A stretch of 64,000 bases of DNA from Orlajensenia leifsoniae (GTDB taxonomy: Bacteria > Actinomycetota > Actinomycetes > Actinomycetales > Microbacteriaceae): contig NZ_SPQZ01000002.1 of NCBI RefSeq assembly GCF_004570845.1, forward strand, positions 682,001-746,000. The letters are read 5' to 3'. The notes under the pieces are model-generated. The model was not told the origin of the DNA, did not search any database, and saw only the letters and a list, made by a program, of their open reading frames with translations. The position numbers and the translations under genes are program-made. Positions 1 to 9,211 of the stretch are shown here, piece by piece (the first letter of the stretch is position 1; each line of letters begins with the position of its first letter).

Positions 1-1473
1 CAGCTGCCGTCGACCCACCCGATCGTCGCCACCATCAACGACCTCGAGGACGTGCTGGTCAACTTCGACGGCATCACCTACGCCAAGGGCGGATCGGTGC
101 TCAAGCAGCTCGTCGCCTGGGTGGGCATCGACGCCTTCTTCACCGGAGTCGCGGCCTACTTCAAGAAGCACCAGTGGGGCAACACCACCCTCGCCGACCT
201 CCTGTCCGAGCTCGAGGCCGCCAGCGGTCGCGACCTGTCCGGCTGGGCGAAGCTGTGGCTCGAGACCGCCGGCGTCAACACGCTTCGTGCCGACATCGAG
301 ACGGATGCCGCCGGCACCATCACGGCGTTCGCCGTCGAGCAGACGGCCGTCGAGGCCTACCCGACCATCCGCCCGCACCGCCTCGCCATCGGCTTCTACT
401 CGCTCCAGGACGAGAAGCTGGTGCGCACCCACCGCGTCGAGCTCGACGTCGACGGGCCCCGCACCGACGTCGCCGAGCTGGTCGGGCTCACCCGCCCCGA
501 TCTGGTGCTGCTCAACGACGACGACCTCGCCTACGCCAAGATCCGTCTCGACGAGGCGTCGCTCGCCGTCGCCCTCGAGCACCTGCACGCCTTCGAGAAC
601 CCGCTGGCGCGCTCGCTGGTCTGGGCCTCGGTCTGGGATGCCACCCGCGACGCCGAGGTGTCGGCGAGCGACTTCGTGCGTCTCGTGCTCGGCAACATCG
701 CCTCGGAGACCGAGTCGACGACGCTGCGCATCGTGCTCGGCCAGGCCGTGCTCGCCGCCTCTGCCTACACCGACCCGAGCCACCGCCCCGAGACCGTCAC
801 CGCCCTCGCCGACACCTTCTGGTCGCTGGCGCAGCAGGCGGAGGCCGGAAGCGATGCGCAGTTCCAGTTCGTGAAGTACTTCGCCTCGATCGCCGAGTCG
901 TCGTCGTACGTCGGCGAGCTCGAGTCGCTGTTCACCGGCGAATCCACGCTCGAGGGTCTCGACATCGACACCGACCTGGGCTGGGAGCTGCTGATCGCAC
1001 TCGTGGCGGCAGGCCGGGCGGACGAGAGCGACATCGACGCCCGCCTCGCGGAGGACAACACGGCGACGGGCGCCCAGTCGGCCGCCCACGCCCGGGCCGC
1101 GATCCCCACGGCCGAGGCCAAGCAGGCCGCGTGGAACTCCCTGGTCGAGGCGGACACCGCGCCCAACACCATCGTGCGCACCACGGGGCTCGGCTTCCAG
1201 CGCGCTGACGACACCAGCCTGCTCGAGCGATTCGTGCCGCAGTACTTCGAGATGATCGGCCGTGTCTGGGAGGAGCGCAGCTATGCGATCGCCGAGTTGC
1301 TCGTCGAGGGGCTCTATCCCACCGCGCTCGCGAACCAGGAGCTCGTCGACGCGACGCGCGCGTGGCTCGACGCGAATCCCGGGGTGCCGGCGCTGCGCCG
1401 CCTGGTGATCGAGAACCTCGCCGCGGTCGAGCGCGCTCTGGCCGCCCAGGCTCGCGACGCCCTCACCGACTGA
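1..1473 (+). CDS. pepN: Aminopeptidase N (M1 family), 3' part, first tandem copy
   Basis: This is the C-terminal part of a zinc aminopeptidase of family M1, which removes N-terminal residues from peptides in the cytoplasm. The window edge cuts off the catalytic half, so the GAMEN and HExxH motifs are not visible here. The reading frame is open from base 1 and begins with QLPSTHPIVATINDLEDV, which matches the downstream paralogue almost exactly. The conserved VNFDGITYAKG segment follows, then the all-helical C-terminal domain to the TGA at 1471-1473. The next gene is colinear with it throughout, so the two form a tandem duplication. Family assignment is firm; whether this copy is active cannot be judged from the window. 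Confidence 0.93.
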   Translation, partial: QLPSTHPIVATINDLEDVLVNFDGITYAKGGSVLKQLVAWVGIDAFFTGVAAYFKKHQWGNTTLADLLSELEAASGRDLSGWAKLWLETAGVNTLRADIETDAAGTITAFAVEQTAVEAYPTIRPHRLAIGFYSLQDEKLVRTHRVELDVDGPRTDVAELVGLTRPDLVLLNDDDLAYAKIRLDEASLAVALEHLHAFENPLARSLVWASVWDATRDAEVSASDFVRLVLGNIASETESTTLRIVLGQAVLAASAYTDPSHRPETVTALADTFWSLAQQAEAGSDAQFQFVKYFASIAESSSYVGELESLFTGESTLEGLDIDTDLGWELLIALVAAGRADESDIDARLAEDNTATGAQSAAHARAAIPTAEAKQAAWNSLVEADTAPNTIVRTTGLGFQRADDTSLLERFVPQYFEMIGRVWEERSYAIAELLVEGLYPTALANQELVDATRAWLDANPGVPALRRLVIENLAAVERALAAQARDALTD

Positions 1474-1567
1474 TCACCCTCACGGGCCGATCACGGCCGG
1501 CTGCGATGCCGGTCGATCGGAACACCATCCACCACACCACCAGCACCACACCGACGGAGGCACGCCC

Positions 1568-4156
1568 TTGCCCGCTGCGAACCTGACCCGCACCGAAGCC
1601 GAGGAGCGAGCCTCCGTCGTGCGTGTGCACGACTACACGGTCGCGCTCGACCTGACCCGCGGGCCGGAGGTGTTCGGCAGCGAGACGCACGTGCGCTTCG
1701 ACGCCACGCCGGGGGCGTCGACCTTCATCGAGGCGTCGACCCGGGTCATCCACGCGATCGAGCTCAACGGCGTCGCCCTGCCCGTCGAGCTGGGCGATGG
1801 AACCCGCATCCGTCTGGAGAATCTGCAGGCCGAGAACGTGCTGCGCGTGGTGTCGGATGCCGCATACACGAACACCGGCGAAGGCCTGCATCGCTTCGTC
1901 GATCCCGTCGACGACGCCGTGTACCTCTACACGGAGTTCGCCGTGGCCGAGGCGAACCGGGTCTTCGCCGTCTTCGACCAGCCCGACCTCAAGGCCACGT
2001 TCCAGTTCACCATCACGGCTCCCGACGACTGGCAGGTGTTGAGCAACGCGCCGACGCCGCTGCCGGATGCCGGAGTCGCCGACGGCACCGCCGTCTGGGA
2101 GTTCCCGGCCGGCCCCGTCATCTCGAGCTACATCGCCGCGATCATCGCCGGGCCCTACTCGGTGTGGCGCGACGTCGCCGAACTCCCCGACGGCCGGAGC
2201 ATCCCGCTCGGGCTGTTCACCCGTGCCTCCCTCGCGCAGTACGCTGATCCCGCAGTGATGTTCGACACCGTGCGCGTCGGCCTCGACTACTACGAGCGCA
2301 GCTACGGTGTCGAGTACCCCTACGACAAGTACGACCAGATCTTCGTGCCCGAGTACAACTGGGGCGCCATGGAGAACGTGGGCGCGGTCACCTTCAACGA
2401 GTCGTACCTGTTCCGGTCGAAGGTCTCGGAGCACCGTCGGCAGCAGCGGACCGTCGTGATCCTGCACGAGCTCTCTCACATGTGGTTTGGCAACTCCGTG
2501 ACCATGAAGTGGTGGAACGACCTCTGGCTGAACGAGTCGTTCGCCACCTGGACCAGCACCATCGCAGCGGCATCCGTCACGGAATTCACCGATGCCTGGG
2601 CCACCTTCACGTCTGTCGACAAGACCCGCGCGGCCATGCAGGACCAGCTCCCGTCGACGCACCCGATCGTCGCCACCATCAATGACCTCGAGGACGTCGA
2701 AGTCAACTTCGACGGCATCACCTACGACAAGGGCGCGTCAGTGCTCAAGCAGCTCGTGGCGTGGGTGGGTCTCGACGAGTTCTATGCCGGAATCGGCATG
2801 TACCTGCGCAAGCACGGCGGCGGCAACGCCACACTCCGCGACCTGCTCGACGAGCTCGAGGTCTCGAGCGGGCGCGAGCTCACGGACTGGTCGAGGCTGT
2901 GGCTCGAGACCGCGGGCGTCAACACGCTGCGGGCCGAGTTCGAGACCGACGCCGACGGTCGGTTCACGGCGTTCGCCATCGCCCAGACCGCCACTGCCGA
3001 ACACCCGACGCTGCGGCCCCACCGCCTCGCCATCGGTCTCTACGACCTCGACGCTGATGGAGCGCTCGTGCGGACGCACCGAGTGGAGGTCGACATCGAC
3101 GGCGCCAGCACCGACGTGCCCGAGCTCGTCGGGGTGACCCGCGGCGCCCTGGTGCTCATCAACGACGACGACCTCAGCTACGCCAAGATCCGTCTCGACG
3201 ACGACTCGCTGGGCACGGCCATCGACCACCTCTGCGATCTCCAGGATCCCGTGGCCCGCGCGCTCATCTGGGGCGCTGTCTGGGACACGACCCGTGACGG
3301 TGAGACGCCCGCCGGTGACTTCGTGCGACTCGTCCTCGGCAACATCTCCCACGAGGACCAGTCGTCGGCTCGCGGCACGGCGCTGTCGCAGCTGGAGCTC
3401 GCCCTGGCACGGTACATCGAGCCGGCTGCGGCCGAGCAGGTGGCCGCGGACTGCGGTGACGCCCTGTGGGCCCTCACCGTGTTGGCGGACGCCGGGTCCG
3501 ATGCGCAGCTCCAGTTCGTGACGAGCTTCATTCGAATCGCCTCGACGGCCCCGCACCTCGACATCCTCGCCAGCCTTCTCGACGGGTCCGTCGCGCTCGA
3601 GGGCCTGACGATCGACACCGACCTGCGCTGGGAGCTCGTGATCGCATTGGCCGCCGGAGGTGCGGCGACGGATGCCGACATCGACCACGCGCTCGCCTCC
3701 GACGACACCGCCAAGGGCCGGCAGTTCGCCGCCACCGCCCGCGCCGCGCGACCCGATGCCGAGGGCAAGCTCGCCGCCTGGACCCGCGTCGCCACGGACG
3801 CGAGCCTCTCCAACGACATGGCGCGCGCCATCGCCACGGGGTGGGGGCGAGCCCACCCGGCATCGCTGCTCGAGCAGAGCGTCGAGCCGTATTTCGAGAT
3901 GCTCCAGCGTGTGTGGGCGGAGCGCAGCTACACGATGGCCGAACTCATCGTCGTGCGGCTGTTCCCGTCGGCCCTCGTCACGCCCGAGCTCGCCGCGGCC
4001 GCCCACGCCTGGCTCGCCGAGAACGACGCTCCGCCCGCCCTCGTGCGCCGCATCCGCGAGCTGGTGTCGGAGCTCGAGCGTGCCCTCACCGCCCAGCGCA
4101 CCGATGCCGCCGCACGTTCAGAGGACGCCCAGATCAGCGCGTCCGACGCTCGTTAG
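1568..4156 (+). CDS. pepN: Aminopeptidase N (M1 family), second tandem copy
   Basis: A complete 862-residue M1 zinc aminopeptidase of the actinobacterial PepN type. The substrate-binding motif GAMEN is at residues 266-270 and the zinc motif HELSH at 300-304, with the downstream glutamate in NESFATW. The remaining two thirds is the helical C-terminal domain. The start is TTG at 1568, chosen because GGAGG lies just upstream (about 1556-1560) and the N-terminus PAANLTRTEAEERA is normal for the family. It follows the first copy by 94 bases and is followed after only 12 bases by the MscS gene. It probably acts in cytosolic peptide turnover; retention of two intact-looking neighbours suggests different specificity or expression. 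Confidence 0.97.
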   Translation: MPAANLTRTEAEERASVVRVHDYTVALDLTRGPEVFGSETHVRFDATPGASTFIEASTRVIHAIELNGVALPVELGDGTRIRLENLQAENVLRVVSDAAYTNTGEGLHRFVDPVDDAVYLYTEFAVAEANRVFAVFDQPDLKATFQFTITAPDDWQVLSNAPTPLPDAGVADGTAVWEFPAGPVISSYIAAIIAGPYSVWRDVAELPDGRSIPLGLFTRASLAQYADPAVMFDTVRVGLDYYERSYGVEYPYDKYDQIFVPEYNWGAMENVGAVTFNESYLFRSKVSEHRRQQRTVVILHELSHMWFGNSVTMKWWNDLWLNESFATWTSTIAAASVTEFTDAWATFTSVDKTRAAMQDQLPSTHPIVATINDLEDVEVNFDGITYDKGASVLKQLVAWVGLDEFYAGIGMYLRKHGGGNATLRDLLDELEVSSGRELTDWSRLWLETAGVNTLRAEFETDADGRFTAFAIAQTATAEHPTLRPHRLAIGLYDLDADGALVRTHRVEVDIDGASTDVPELVGVTRGALVLINDDDLSYAKIRLDDDSLGTAIDHLCDLQDPVARALIWGAVWDTTRDGETPAGDFVRLVLGNISHEDQSSARGTALSQLELALARYIEPAAAEQVAADCGDALWALTVLADAGSDAQLQFVTSFIRIASTAPHLDILASLLDGSVALEGLTIDTDLRWELVIALAAGGAATDADIDHALASDDTAKGRQFAATARAARPDAEGKLAAWTRVATDASLSNDMARAIATGWGRAHPASLLEQSVEPYFEMLQRVWAERSYTMAELIVVRLFPSALVTPELAAAAHAWLAENDAPPALVRRIRELVSELERALTAQRTDAAARSEDAQISASDAR

Positions 4157-4159
4157 ACT
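4154..4159 (+). promoter_or_regulatory. -10-like TAGACT before the MscS gene
   Basis: TAGACT lies 9 bases before the ATG at 4169 and overlaps the stop codon of the preceding aminopeptidase. It could start a transcript with almost no leader. No convincing -35 element is visible. Confidence 0.4.
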
Positions 4160-4168
4160 GGCGCATCT

Positions 4169-5242
4169 ATGAGTTGGTGGACAGAGTTCTGGGACACATT
4201 CGACGCCGCCTTCTGGGCTGACTTCACAGCGAAGGTCATCTCCGTCGCCGTGATCGTGATCGTGGCGCTGCTGCTGCGCTGGGTGCTGCACTTCGTCATC
4301 GAGCGGGTGGTTCACCGCATCGTCACCGGCGCCAAGAAGGGCCAGGCGAGCGACGACACGCAGGCCATAGCGGCAGCCTCGCCGCTCGCCGCCGTGCGGA
4401 TCGTGCAGCGCACCCGCACGCTCGGCTCGGTGCTCAGCAACGTGGTCAACGTGACGATCTTCATCGTCGCCGTGCTGATGATCGTGAGCACGATCAGCCC
4501 CGACATCCTCGGGTCGTTCGCGCTGCTCTCCGCCGCGATCGGCGCCGGCCTCGGTTTCGGCGCCCAGAACATCGTGAAGGACGCGCTCAACGGCATCTTC
4601 ATGGTGATGGAGGACCAGCTCGGCGTCGGTGACGTCGTCGACACCGGGCCCGCCACGGGAATCGTGGAAGCCGTCGGCATCCGGATCACGCAGATCAGGG
4701 ATGTGAACGGCACGCTGTGGTTCGTGCGCAACGGCGAGATCCTGCGCGTCGGCAACATGTCGCAGGGATGGGCCCGCGTGATCATCGACCTCGCGGTCCC
4801 TTACGAGGCCGACGTGGAAGCCGTCGAGAAGGCGATGCTCGACACGGCGCTCGACTTCGCAGCGACGCCGAAATGGCGCAGCCGAGTGCTCGAGAAGCCC
4901 GAGCTGTGGGGCATGGAGTCGATCTCGGCCGAGGCCGTCGTCATCAGGATCGTCGTCAAGGTGCGCACCTCCGCGAAGGACGATGTGTCGCGCGAACTGC
5001 GGATGCGCCTGAAGAAGGCCCTCGACGCCATGGGCGTGAAGCTCCCGTCTCTGAACAGCATCGTGCTGAGCGGCTTCGACGGCGCAGCCAGCGTCAAGGG
5101 TGCGAAGCCCCCGCGCACGAAGCCTCTCGAAACCATTCCGGTCAGCAAGAACACGGCACCCCGACTGCAGCGCCGGGTGCGTGCCCCGAAGAAGCCGCCT
5201 CAGGACCCGCCGACTCCCCCGAACGACAAGCCGGAGGCCTGA
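4169..5242 (+). CDS. Small-conductance mechanosensitive channel (MscS family)
   Basis: A 357-residue inner-membrane channel of the MscS family, which opens under membrane tension to release solutes during osmotic downshock. Hydrophobic segments are visible near residues 18-40 and 88-112. They are followed by the Gly/Ala-rich pore helix (LLSAAIGAGLGFGAQNIVKD) and the beta domain (DQLGVGDVVDTG). The last 50 residues are a basic, proline-rich tail beyond the usual domain. The gene begins 12 bases after pepN and ends 4 bases before the globin gene, so the three are probably co-transcribed, although a TAGACT box allows a separate start. Confidence 0.92.
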   Translation: MSWWTEFWDTFDAAFWADFTAKVISVAVIVIVALLLRWVLHFVIERVVHRIVTGAKKGQASDDTQAIAAASPLAAVRIVQRTRTLGSVLSNVVNVTIFIVAVLMIVSTISPDILGSFALLSAAIGAGLGFGAQNIVKDALNGIFMVMEDQLGVGDVVDTGPATGIVEAVGIRITQIRDVNGTLWFVRNGEILRVGNMSQGWARVIIDLAVPYEADVEAVEKAMLDTALDFAATPKWRSRVLEKPELWGMESISAEAVVIRIVVKVRTSAKDDVSRELRMRLKKALDAMGVKLPSLNSIVLSGFDGAASVKGAKPPRTKPLETIPVSKNTAPRLQRRVRAPKKPPQDPPTPPNDKPEA

Positions 5243-5246
5243 CGCC

Positions 5247-5705
5247 ATGACCGATCCCACCCAGCCTGCAGCGGCCGTTCAGCCGGCCGCCGTCCACCTC
5301 CGCGACGGCGAGAACGGCACGCCCGTCACGGAGACGCTCTACGAGCAGATCGGCGGCCACGCCACCTTCCAGAAGCTGGTGCACGAGTTCTACATCGGCG
5401 TCGCCGACGACCCGGTCCTGAAGCCGATGTACCCCGAGGAGGACCTCGGACCGGCCGAGGAGCGCCTCACCCTCTTCCTCGAGCAGTACTGGGGCGGACC
5501 CGGCACCTACAGCGCCCAGCGCGGCCACCCGCGACTGCGGCTTCGGCACCAGCCGTTCAAGGTGAACCCCGACGCCCGCGACCGCTGGCTCGCCCACATG
5601 CGACACGCCGTCGACACTCTGGCGCTGTCGCCACTCCACGACGCCACTCTGTGGGATTATCTCGAACGCGCGGCCTTCGCGATGGTCAACACCTTCGACG
5701 ACTGA
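5247..5705 (+). CDS. Truncated haemoglobin, group II (trHbO) type
   Basis: A 152-residue group II truncated globin. The core begins at LYEQIGGHATFQKLV (helices A-B, with the B-helix tyrosine in HEFY). It continues through PMYPEEDL and the EQYWGGP segment typical of trHbO proteins, and contains the proximal histidine in RLRHQPF and the G-helix tryptophan in RDRWLAHM. Group II globins bind oxygen and small oxidants tightly and are common single-copy genes in actinobacteria. The ATG at 5247 is preferred over upstream in-frame starts that lie inside the MscS gene; it leaves a Pro/Ala-rich N-terminal extension of about 30 residues. It sits 4 bases after the MscS stop. Confidence 0.93.
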   Translation: MTDPTQPAAAVQPAAVHLRDGENGTPVTETLYEQIGGHATFQKLVHEFYIGVADDPVLKPMYPEEDLGPAEERLTLFLEQYWGGPGTYSAQRGHPRLRLRHQPFKVNPDARDRWLAHMRHAVDTLALSPLHDATLWDYLERAAFAMVNTFDD

Positions 5706-5716
5706 ACTCGCACGCA

Positions 5717-5748
5717 CCGCGGGCGGCGCCACGCCGTACCGCCCGCGG
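5717..5748 (+). terminator. GC-rich hairpin after the globin gene
   Basis: CCGCGGGCGG at 5717-5726 pairs perfectly with CCGCCCGCGG at 5739-5748 across a 12-base loop, just after the globin stop. There is no T-run, so it is a candidate terminator or mRNA 3' stabiliser only. Confidence 0.5.
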
Positions 5749-5835
5749 CATCCGTAGCACCACCGCGGCACCACCCAGCACCACCCTGCTTTACGCAGCA
5801 CCACCCCACTGCATCACCCGTGACGAAGGAGCCAC

Positions 5836-7485
5836 ATGTCTGAAACCGCCGACGCCATCGTGGTCGGAGCCGGCCTCGCCGGTCTGACCGCAGCAGCCGA
5901 ACTGGTGCTCGCCGGCAAGACGGTGATCCTGGTGGAGCAGGAGCCCGCTGCGTCGTTCGGCGGACAGGCCTGGTGGTCGTTCGGCGGCCTCTTCCTCATC
6001 GACTCGCCCGAACAGCGCCGCATGGGTGTGAAGGACTCTCGAGACCTCGCCGCGCAGGACTGGTTCGGATCGGCCGGGTTCGATCGCGAGGAGGACCAGT
6101 GGGGGCGTCGCTGGGCCGAGGCCTACCTCGACTTCGCCGCCGGCGAGAAGCGCGCCTGGCTGCATCAGATGGGCGTGCGCTGGTTCCCCGTCGTCGGCTG
6201 GGCCGAGCGCGGCGGCTACGGCGCCGTCGGTCCCGGCAACTCGGTGCCCCGCTTCCACATCACCTGGGGCACGGGTCCGGGTGTCGTGGCGCCGTTCGCC
6301 GACCGCGTGAAGGCCGGTGAGGCGGCCGGGCTCGTGCGCATCCGTCACCGCCATCGTGTCGACGGTCTCATCGTCGAGGACGGCGCGGTCGTGGGAGTGC
6401 ACGGCGCCGTCCTGGCTCCGGATGCCGCAGACCGGGGAGCGCCGAGCAACCGCGACGTCGTCGGCGAGTTCAGGTTCGAGGCGCCGGCCGTCATCGTCGC
6501 CTCCGGCGGGATCGGCGGCAACCACGACCTCGTGCGCGCACAGTGGCCGAAGCGCCTCGGCGAGCCCCCGGCGACCATGCTCTCGGGCGTTCCCGCGCAC
6601 GTGGACGGCCGGATGCTCGGCATCACCGAACAGGCCGGTGCCCGCCTCGTCAACGGCGATCGCATGTGGCACTACACCGAGGGCATCACGAATTATGCGC
6701 CCATCTGGGACAAGCACGGCATCCGCATCCTGCCGGGTCCGTCGTCGCTCTGGTTCGATGCCGAGGGCAAGCGCCTGCCCGGCCCGCTGTTCCCGGGCTT
6801 CGATACGCTCGGAACCCTGGAGCACATCGTGGCGACGGGCCACGACTACAGCTGGTTCGTGCTCACCCAGAAGATCATCGAGAAGGAGTTCGCGCTCTCG
6901 GGCAGCGAACAGAACCCCGACCTCACCGGGAAGGACCTCAAGCTGCTCGCGCAGCGCGTGAAGGCCGGAGCCCCGGGTCCCGTGGAGGCGTTCAAGGAGA
7001 AGGGCGTCGACTTCGTGGTCGCCGACACCCTGCCCGAGCTGTTCGTGGGCATGAAGAAGCTCTCGCCCGATGTCGAGCTCGACTTCGCCGGAATCGAGCG
7101 CGAGATCGTCGCGCGTGACCGCGAGATCGAGAACGAGTTCTCGAAGGATGCGCAGGTCAACGCGCTCCGGAGCGCCCGCAAGTACCGCGGCGACAAGCTC
7201 ATCAGGGTGGCGAGCCCGCACCGCATCCTCGACCCTGCTGCCGGACCGCTCATCGCGGTGAAGCTGCACATCCTCACGCGCAAGAGCCTCGGCGGCATCC
7301 AGACGAACCTCGACGGGCAGGCTCTCGCGGCCGACGGAACACCGATCACCGGCCTGTACGCGGCCGGAGAGGCCAGCGGCTTCGGCGGAGGCGGGGTGCA
7401 CGGCTACCGTGCACTCGAGGGAACCTTCCTCGGCGGATGCCTCTTCTCGGGCCGGCAGGCCGGACGCGCAGTAGCGCGGCTCTGA
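5836..7485 (+). CDS. FAD-binding dehydrogenase (KstD/fumarate-reductase flavoprotein-like)
   Basis: A 549-residue flavoprotein oxidoreductase. The N-terminus has a classical Rossmann FAD motif (VVGAGLAGLTAAAEL, residues about 7-21) followed by an acidic strand end (VEQE). The C-terminus closes with the second FAD-contact region GLYAAGEASGFGGGGVHGYRA. Length and layout match the predicted oxidoreductases usually annotated as FAD-binding dehydrogenase and related to 3-oxosteroid 1-dehydrogenase and fumarate reductase. The substrate cannot be deduced. The start ATG at 5836 has AAGGAG 6-11 bases upstream. The 130-base gap before it contains the globin hairpin and a CACCA-rich stretch; nothing else was recognised. 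Confidence 0.88.
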   Translation: MSETADAIVVGAGLAGLTAAAELVLAGKTVILVEQEPAASFGGQAWWSFGGLFLIDSPEQRRMGVKDSRDLAAQDWFGSAGFDREEDQWGRRWAEAYLDFAAGEKRAWLHQMGVRWFPVVGWAERGGYGAVGPGNSVPRFHITWGTGPGVVAPFADRVKAGEAAGLVRIRHRHRVDGLIVEDGAVVGVHGAVLAPDAADRGAPSNRDVVGEFRFEAPAVIVASGGIGGNHDLVRAQWPKRLGEPPATMLSGVPAHVDGRMLGITEQAGARLVNGDRMWHYTEGITNYAPIWDKHGIRILPGPSSLWFDAEGKRLPGPLFPGFDTLGTLEHIVATGHDYSWFVLTQKIIEKEFALSGSEQNPDLTGKDLKLLAQRVKAGAPGPVEAFKEKGVDFVVADTLPELFVGMKKLSPDVELDFAGIEREIVARDREIENEFSKDAQVNALRSARKYRGDKLIRVASPHRILDPAAGPLIAVKLHILTRKSLGGIQTNLDGQALAADGTPITGLYAAGEASGFGGGGVHGYRALEGTFLGGCLFSGRQAGRAVARL

Positions 7486-7544
7486 CACCGGAACCGGCCG
7501 GATCGACACAACGTCACGGGAACAGGCGAATCCCGCCGCAGACC

Positions 7545-8216
7545 TCAGCCCTTGAGCGACCAGGCCTTGCGCCGGATGAGCACGTGGCCCCGCTTGGTGG
7601 TCAGGCGCGTCCACGGCCCCGTCTCGAAGACGTTCACCGGATCGTCGGCGTGCAGGAAGCCCAGGCTGAGCGCTGCGAAGGCGGCACCGGCCGGAACGTG
7701 CTCGAGGCCGTCGATCGGGCGCCCCCAGACCTCGGCGCGGGCTCGGGTCACGAGCTGCTCACCGGTGCCCGTCGGCACGGCGTCGGCGATCTCGGCGATG
7801 CCGGCGTGGGCGGCGAGTTCGAGGTGGACGGCATCCGTCGACCCCTGAGGGTGCCAGCCACCGCGCGGCGGCGAGATGCCCGCCCACGTGACACTGCCGA
7901 CCTCGTGCGGCACGCCGATCTCCGCCGGGCCATCGCCGCCAGCACTCTCGACGCGCGCCAAGCGGTCCAGCAGCGACCGGCTCGGAACGACGGCGTCGAA
8001 GGAGCCCGTGTCGGCCAGGGCGAAGGTGCGCAGGCCGAGCACCGTCGGCGTCTCGTCGAGGAGGCCGCGCGGGTAGAGGATCGCCGTGTAGACGGCGAGC
8101 ACGCCGGAGCCTGCGATCAGGCGCACGGAGCCGTCCTCCACGCGAGAGGCTCGGGACAGGTAGGTGGTGAGGTCGCCGACGCTCGGGCGGTCGGTGAGAA
8201 GGAATGACTGGCTCAT
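7545..8216 (-). CDS. Conserved hypothetical protein, 223 aa
   Basis: I do not recognise a characterised family. The 223-residue protein has no signal peptide or membrane segment and has a balanced soluble composition. It contains a central GSVTWAGISPPRGGWHP segment and a C-terminal WTRLTTKRGHVLIRRKAW. Codon use (GC third positions) matches its neighbours, which supports a real gene. It is convergent with the FAD dehydrogenase (59-base gap) and divergent from the thioesterase gene (82-base gap). ATG at 8216 is preceded by GAGGG and a TAGTTT box that may be its -10 element. Confidence 0.75.
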   Translation of the reverse strand: MSQSFLLTDRPSVGDLTTYLSRASRVEDGSVRLIAGSGVLAVYTAILYPRGLLDETPTVLGLRTFALADTGSFDAVVPSRSLLDRLARVESAGGDGPAEIGVPHEVGSVTWAGISPPRGGWHPQGSTDAVHLELAAHAGIAEIADAVPTGTGEQLVTRARAEVWGRPIDGLEHVPAGAAFAALSLGFLHADDPVNVFETGPWTRLTTKRGHVLIRRKAWSLKG

Positions 8217-8298
8217 CTGCCCTCTAAACTACCGGAGGGACGGGCCCCGACTCGCATCGGTGAGCCCCCACTCCGCGCGACACGAACACGAGGTGCAC

Positions 8299-9171
8299 AT
8301 GACGAACCCCATCGACGGCCTGCTCGACGTGCTCGATCTGGTCGACACCGGGGCACGCACCAGCGAGGACATCTTCACCGGCCCGAGCCAGTGGATGCCG
8401 CACGGCCGCGTCTTCGGCGGCCAGGTGCTCGCACAGTCCGTCGTGGCGGCCAGCCGAACCGTGCCCGACGACCGCGCCGTGCACTCGATGCACGGCTACT
8501 TCCTGCGGCCGGGCGACGTCAACCTGCCGATCACCTTCTCGGTCGATCGCATCCACGATGGCCGATCGTTTGCGACTCGACGAACGCAGGCCTACCAGAA
8601 CGGGGTGCCGATCCTCTCGATGATCGCGTCGTTCCAGGACCCTGATGACGGCGTCGACCACCAGATCGAGATGCCCGGCGACATCCCCGCCCCCGAGTCC
8701 CTGCCGACGACGGCCGAGCTCATCGGGCACATCGATCACGACGTGGCCCGCTACTGGTCCACCGAGCGCGCCTTCGACGTGCGCCACGTCGAGTCGCCCA
8801 TCTTCCTGTCCGTCGAGGGCGAGCGCGTGGCCCACCAGGCGGTGTGGATGAAAGCCGCCGGTCCCCTGCCCGACGACGACAGGCTGCACCGGGCCGCGCT
8901 CGCCTACGCGACCGACTACTCGATCCTCGAATCGCCGATGCGTCGACACGGGGTTCCGTGGGCCATGCGCGGACTCAGGGTGGCGAGCCTCGATCACGCG
9001 ATGTGGTGGCACCGCTCGGGTCGCGTCGACGAATGGCTGCTCTACGTGCAGGACTCCCCCAGCGCATCGGGTGGCCGTGGCCTCGCGCGCGGAAGCATCT
9101 TCAGCGCCGACGGCGTGCTGCTCGCCAGCGTCGCCCAGGAGGGCATGATCCGCGTTCCCGACGCCCGCTGA
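8299..9171 (+). CDS. tesB: Acyl-CoA thioesterase II (TesB family)
   Basis: A 290-residue double-hotdog acyl-CoA thioesterase that hydrolyses acyl-CoA to free acid and CoA. TesB hallmarks are visible: the N-terminal hotdog with RVFGGQVLAQSVVAA and HSMHGYFLRPGD, the RSFATRRTQAYQNG strand, and the C-terminal hotdog with ATDYSILESP, LDHAMWWH and the GRGLARGSIFSADG end. The ATG at 8299 has GAGGTG just upstream; the longer frame upstream runs into the divergent promoter and is not used. Its role is probably fatty-acid turnover, but natural substrates cannot be told from sequence. Confidence 0.95.
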   Translation: MTNPIDGLLDVLDLVDTGARTSEDIFTGPSQWMPHGRVFGGQVLAQSVVAASRTVPDDRAVHSMHGYFLRPGDVNLPITFSVDRIHDGRSFATRRTQAYQNGVPILSMIASFQDPDDGVDHQIEMPGDIPAPESLPTTAELIGHIDHDVARYWSTERAFDVRHVESPIFLSVEGERVAHQAVWMKAAGPLPDDDRLHRAALAYATDYSILESPMRRHGVPWAMRGLRVASLDHAMWWHRSGRVDEWLLYVQDSPSASGGRGLARGSIFSADGVLLASVAQEGMIRVPDAR

Positions 9172-9211
9172 CGAGCTCGCTGACCCCTCGCCGACCTCTC
9201 GCTGAGCCGAG

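Noticed and set aside
5749-5835. CACCA-rich run before the flavoprotein gene, also seen at about 1525-1555 before the second aminopeptidase gene
   Set aside because: Short, degenerate and without a fixed unit; it is most likely an unstructured leader rather than a defined repeat.
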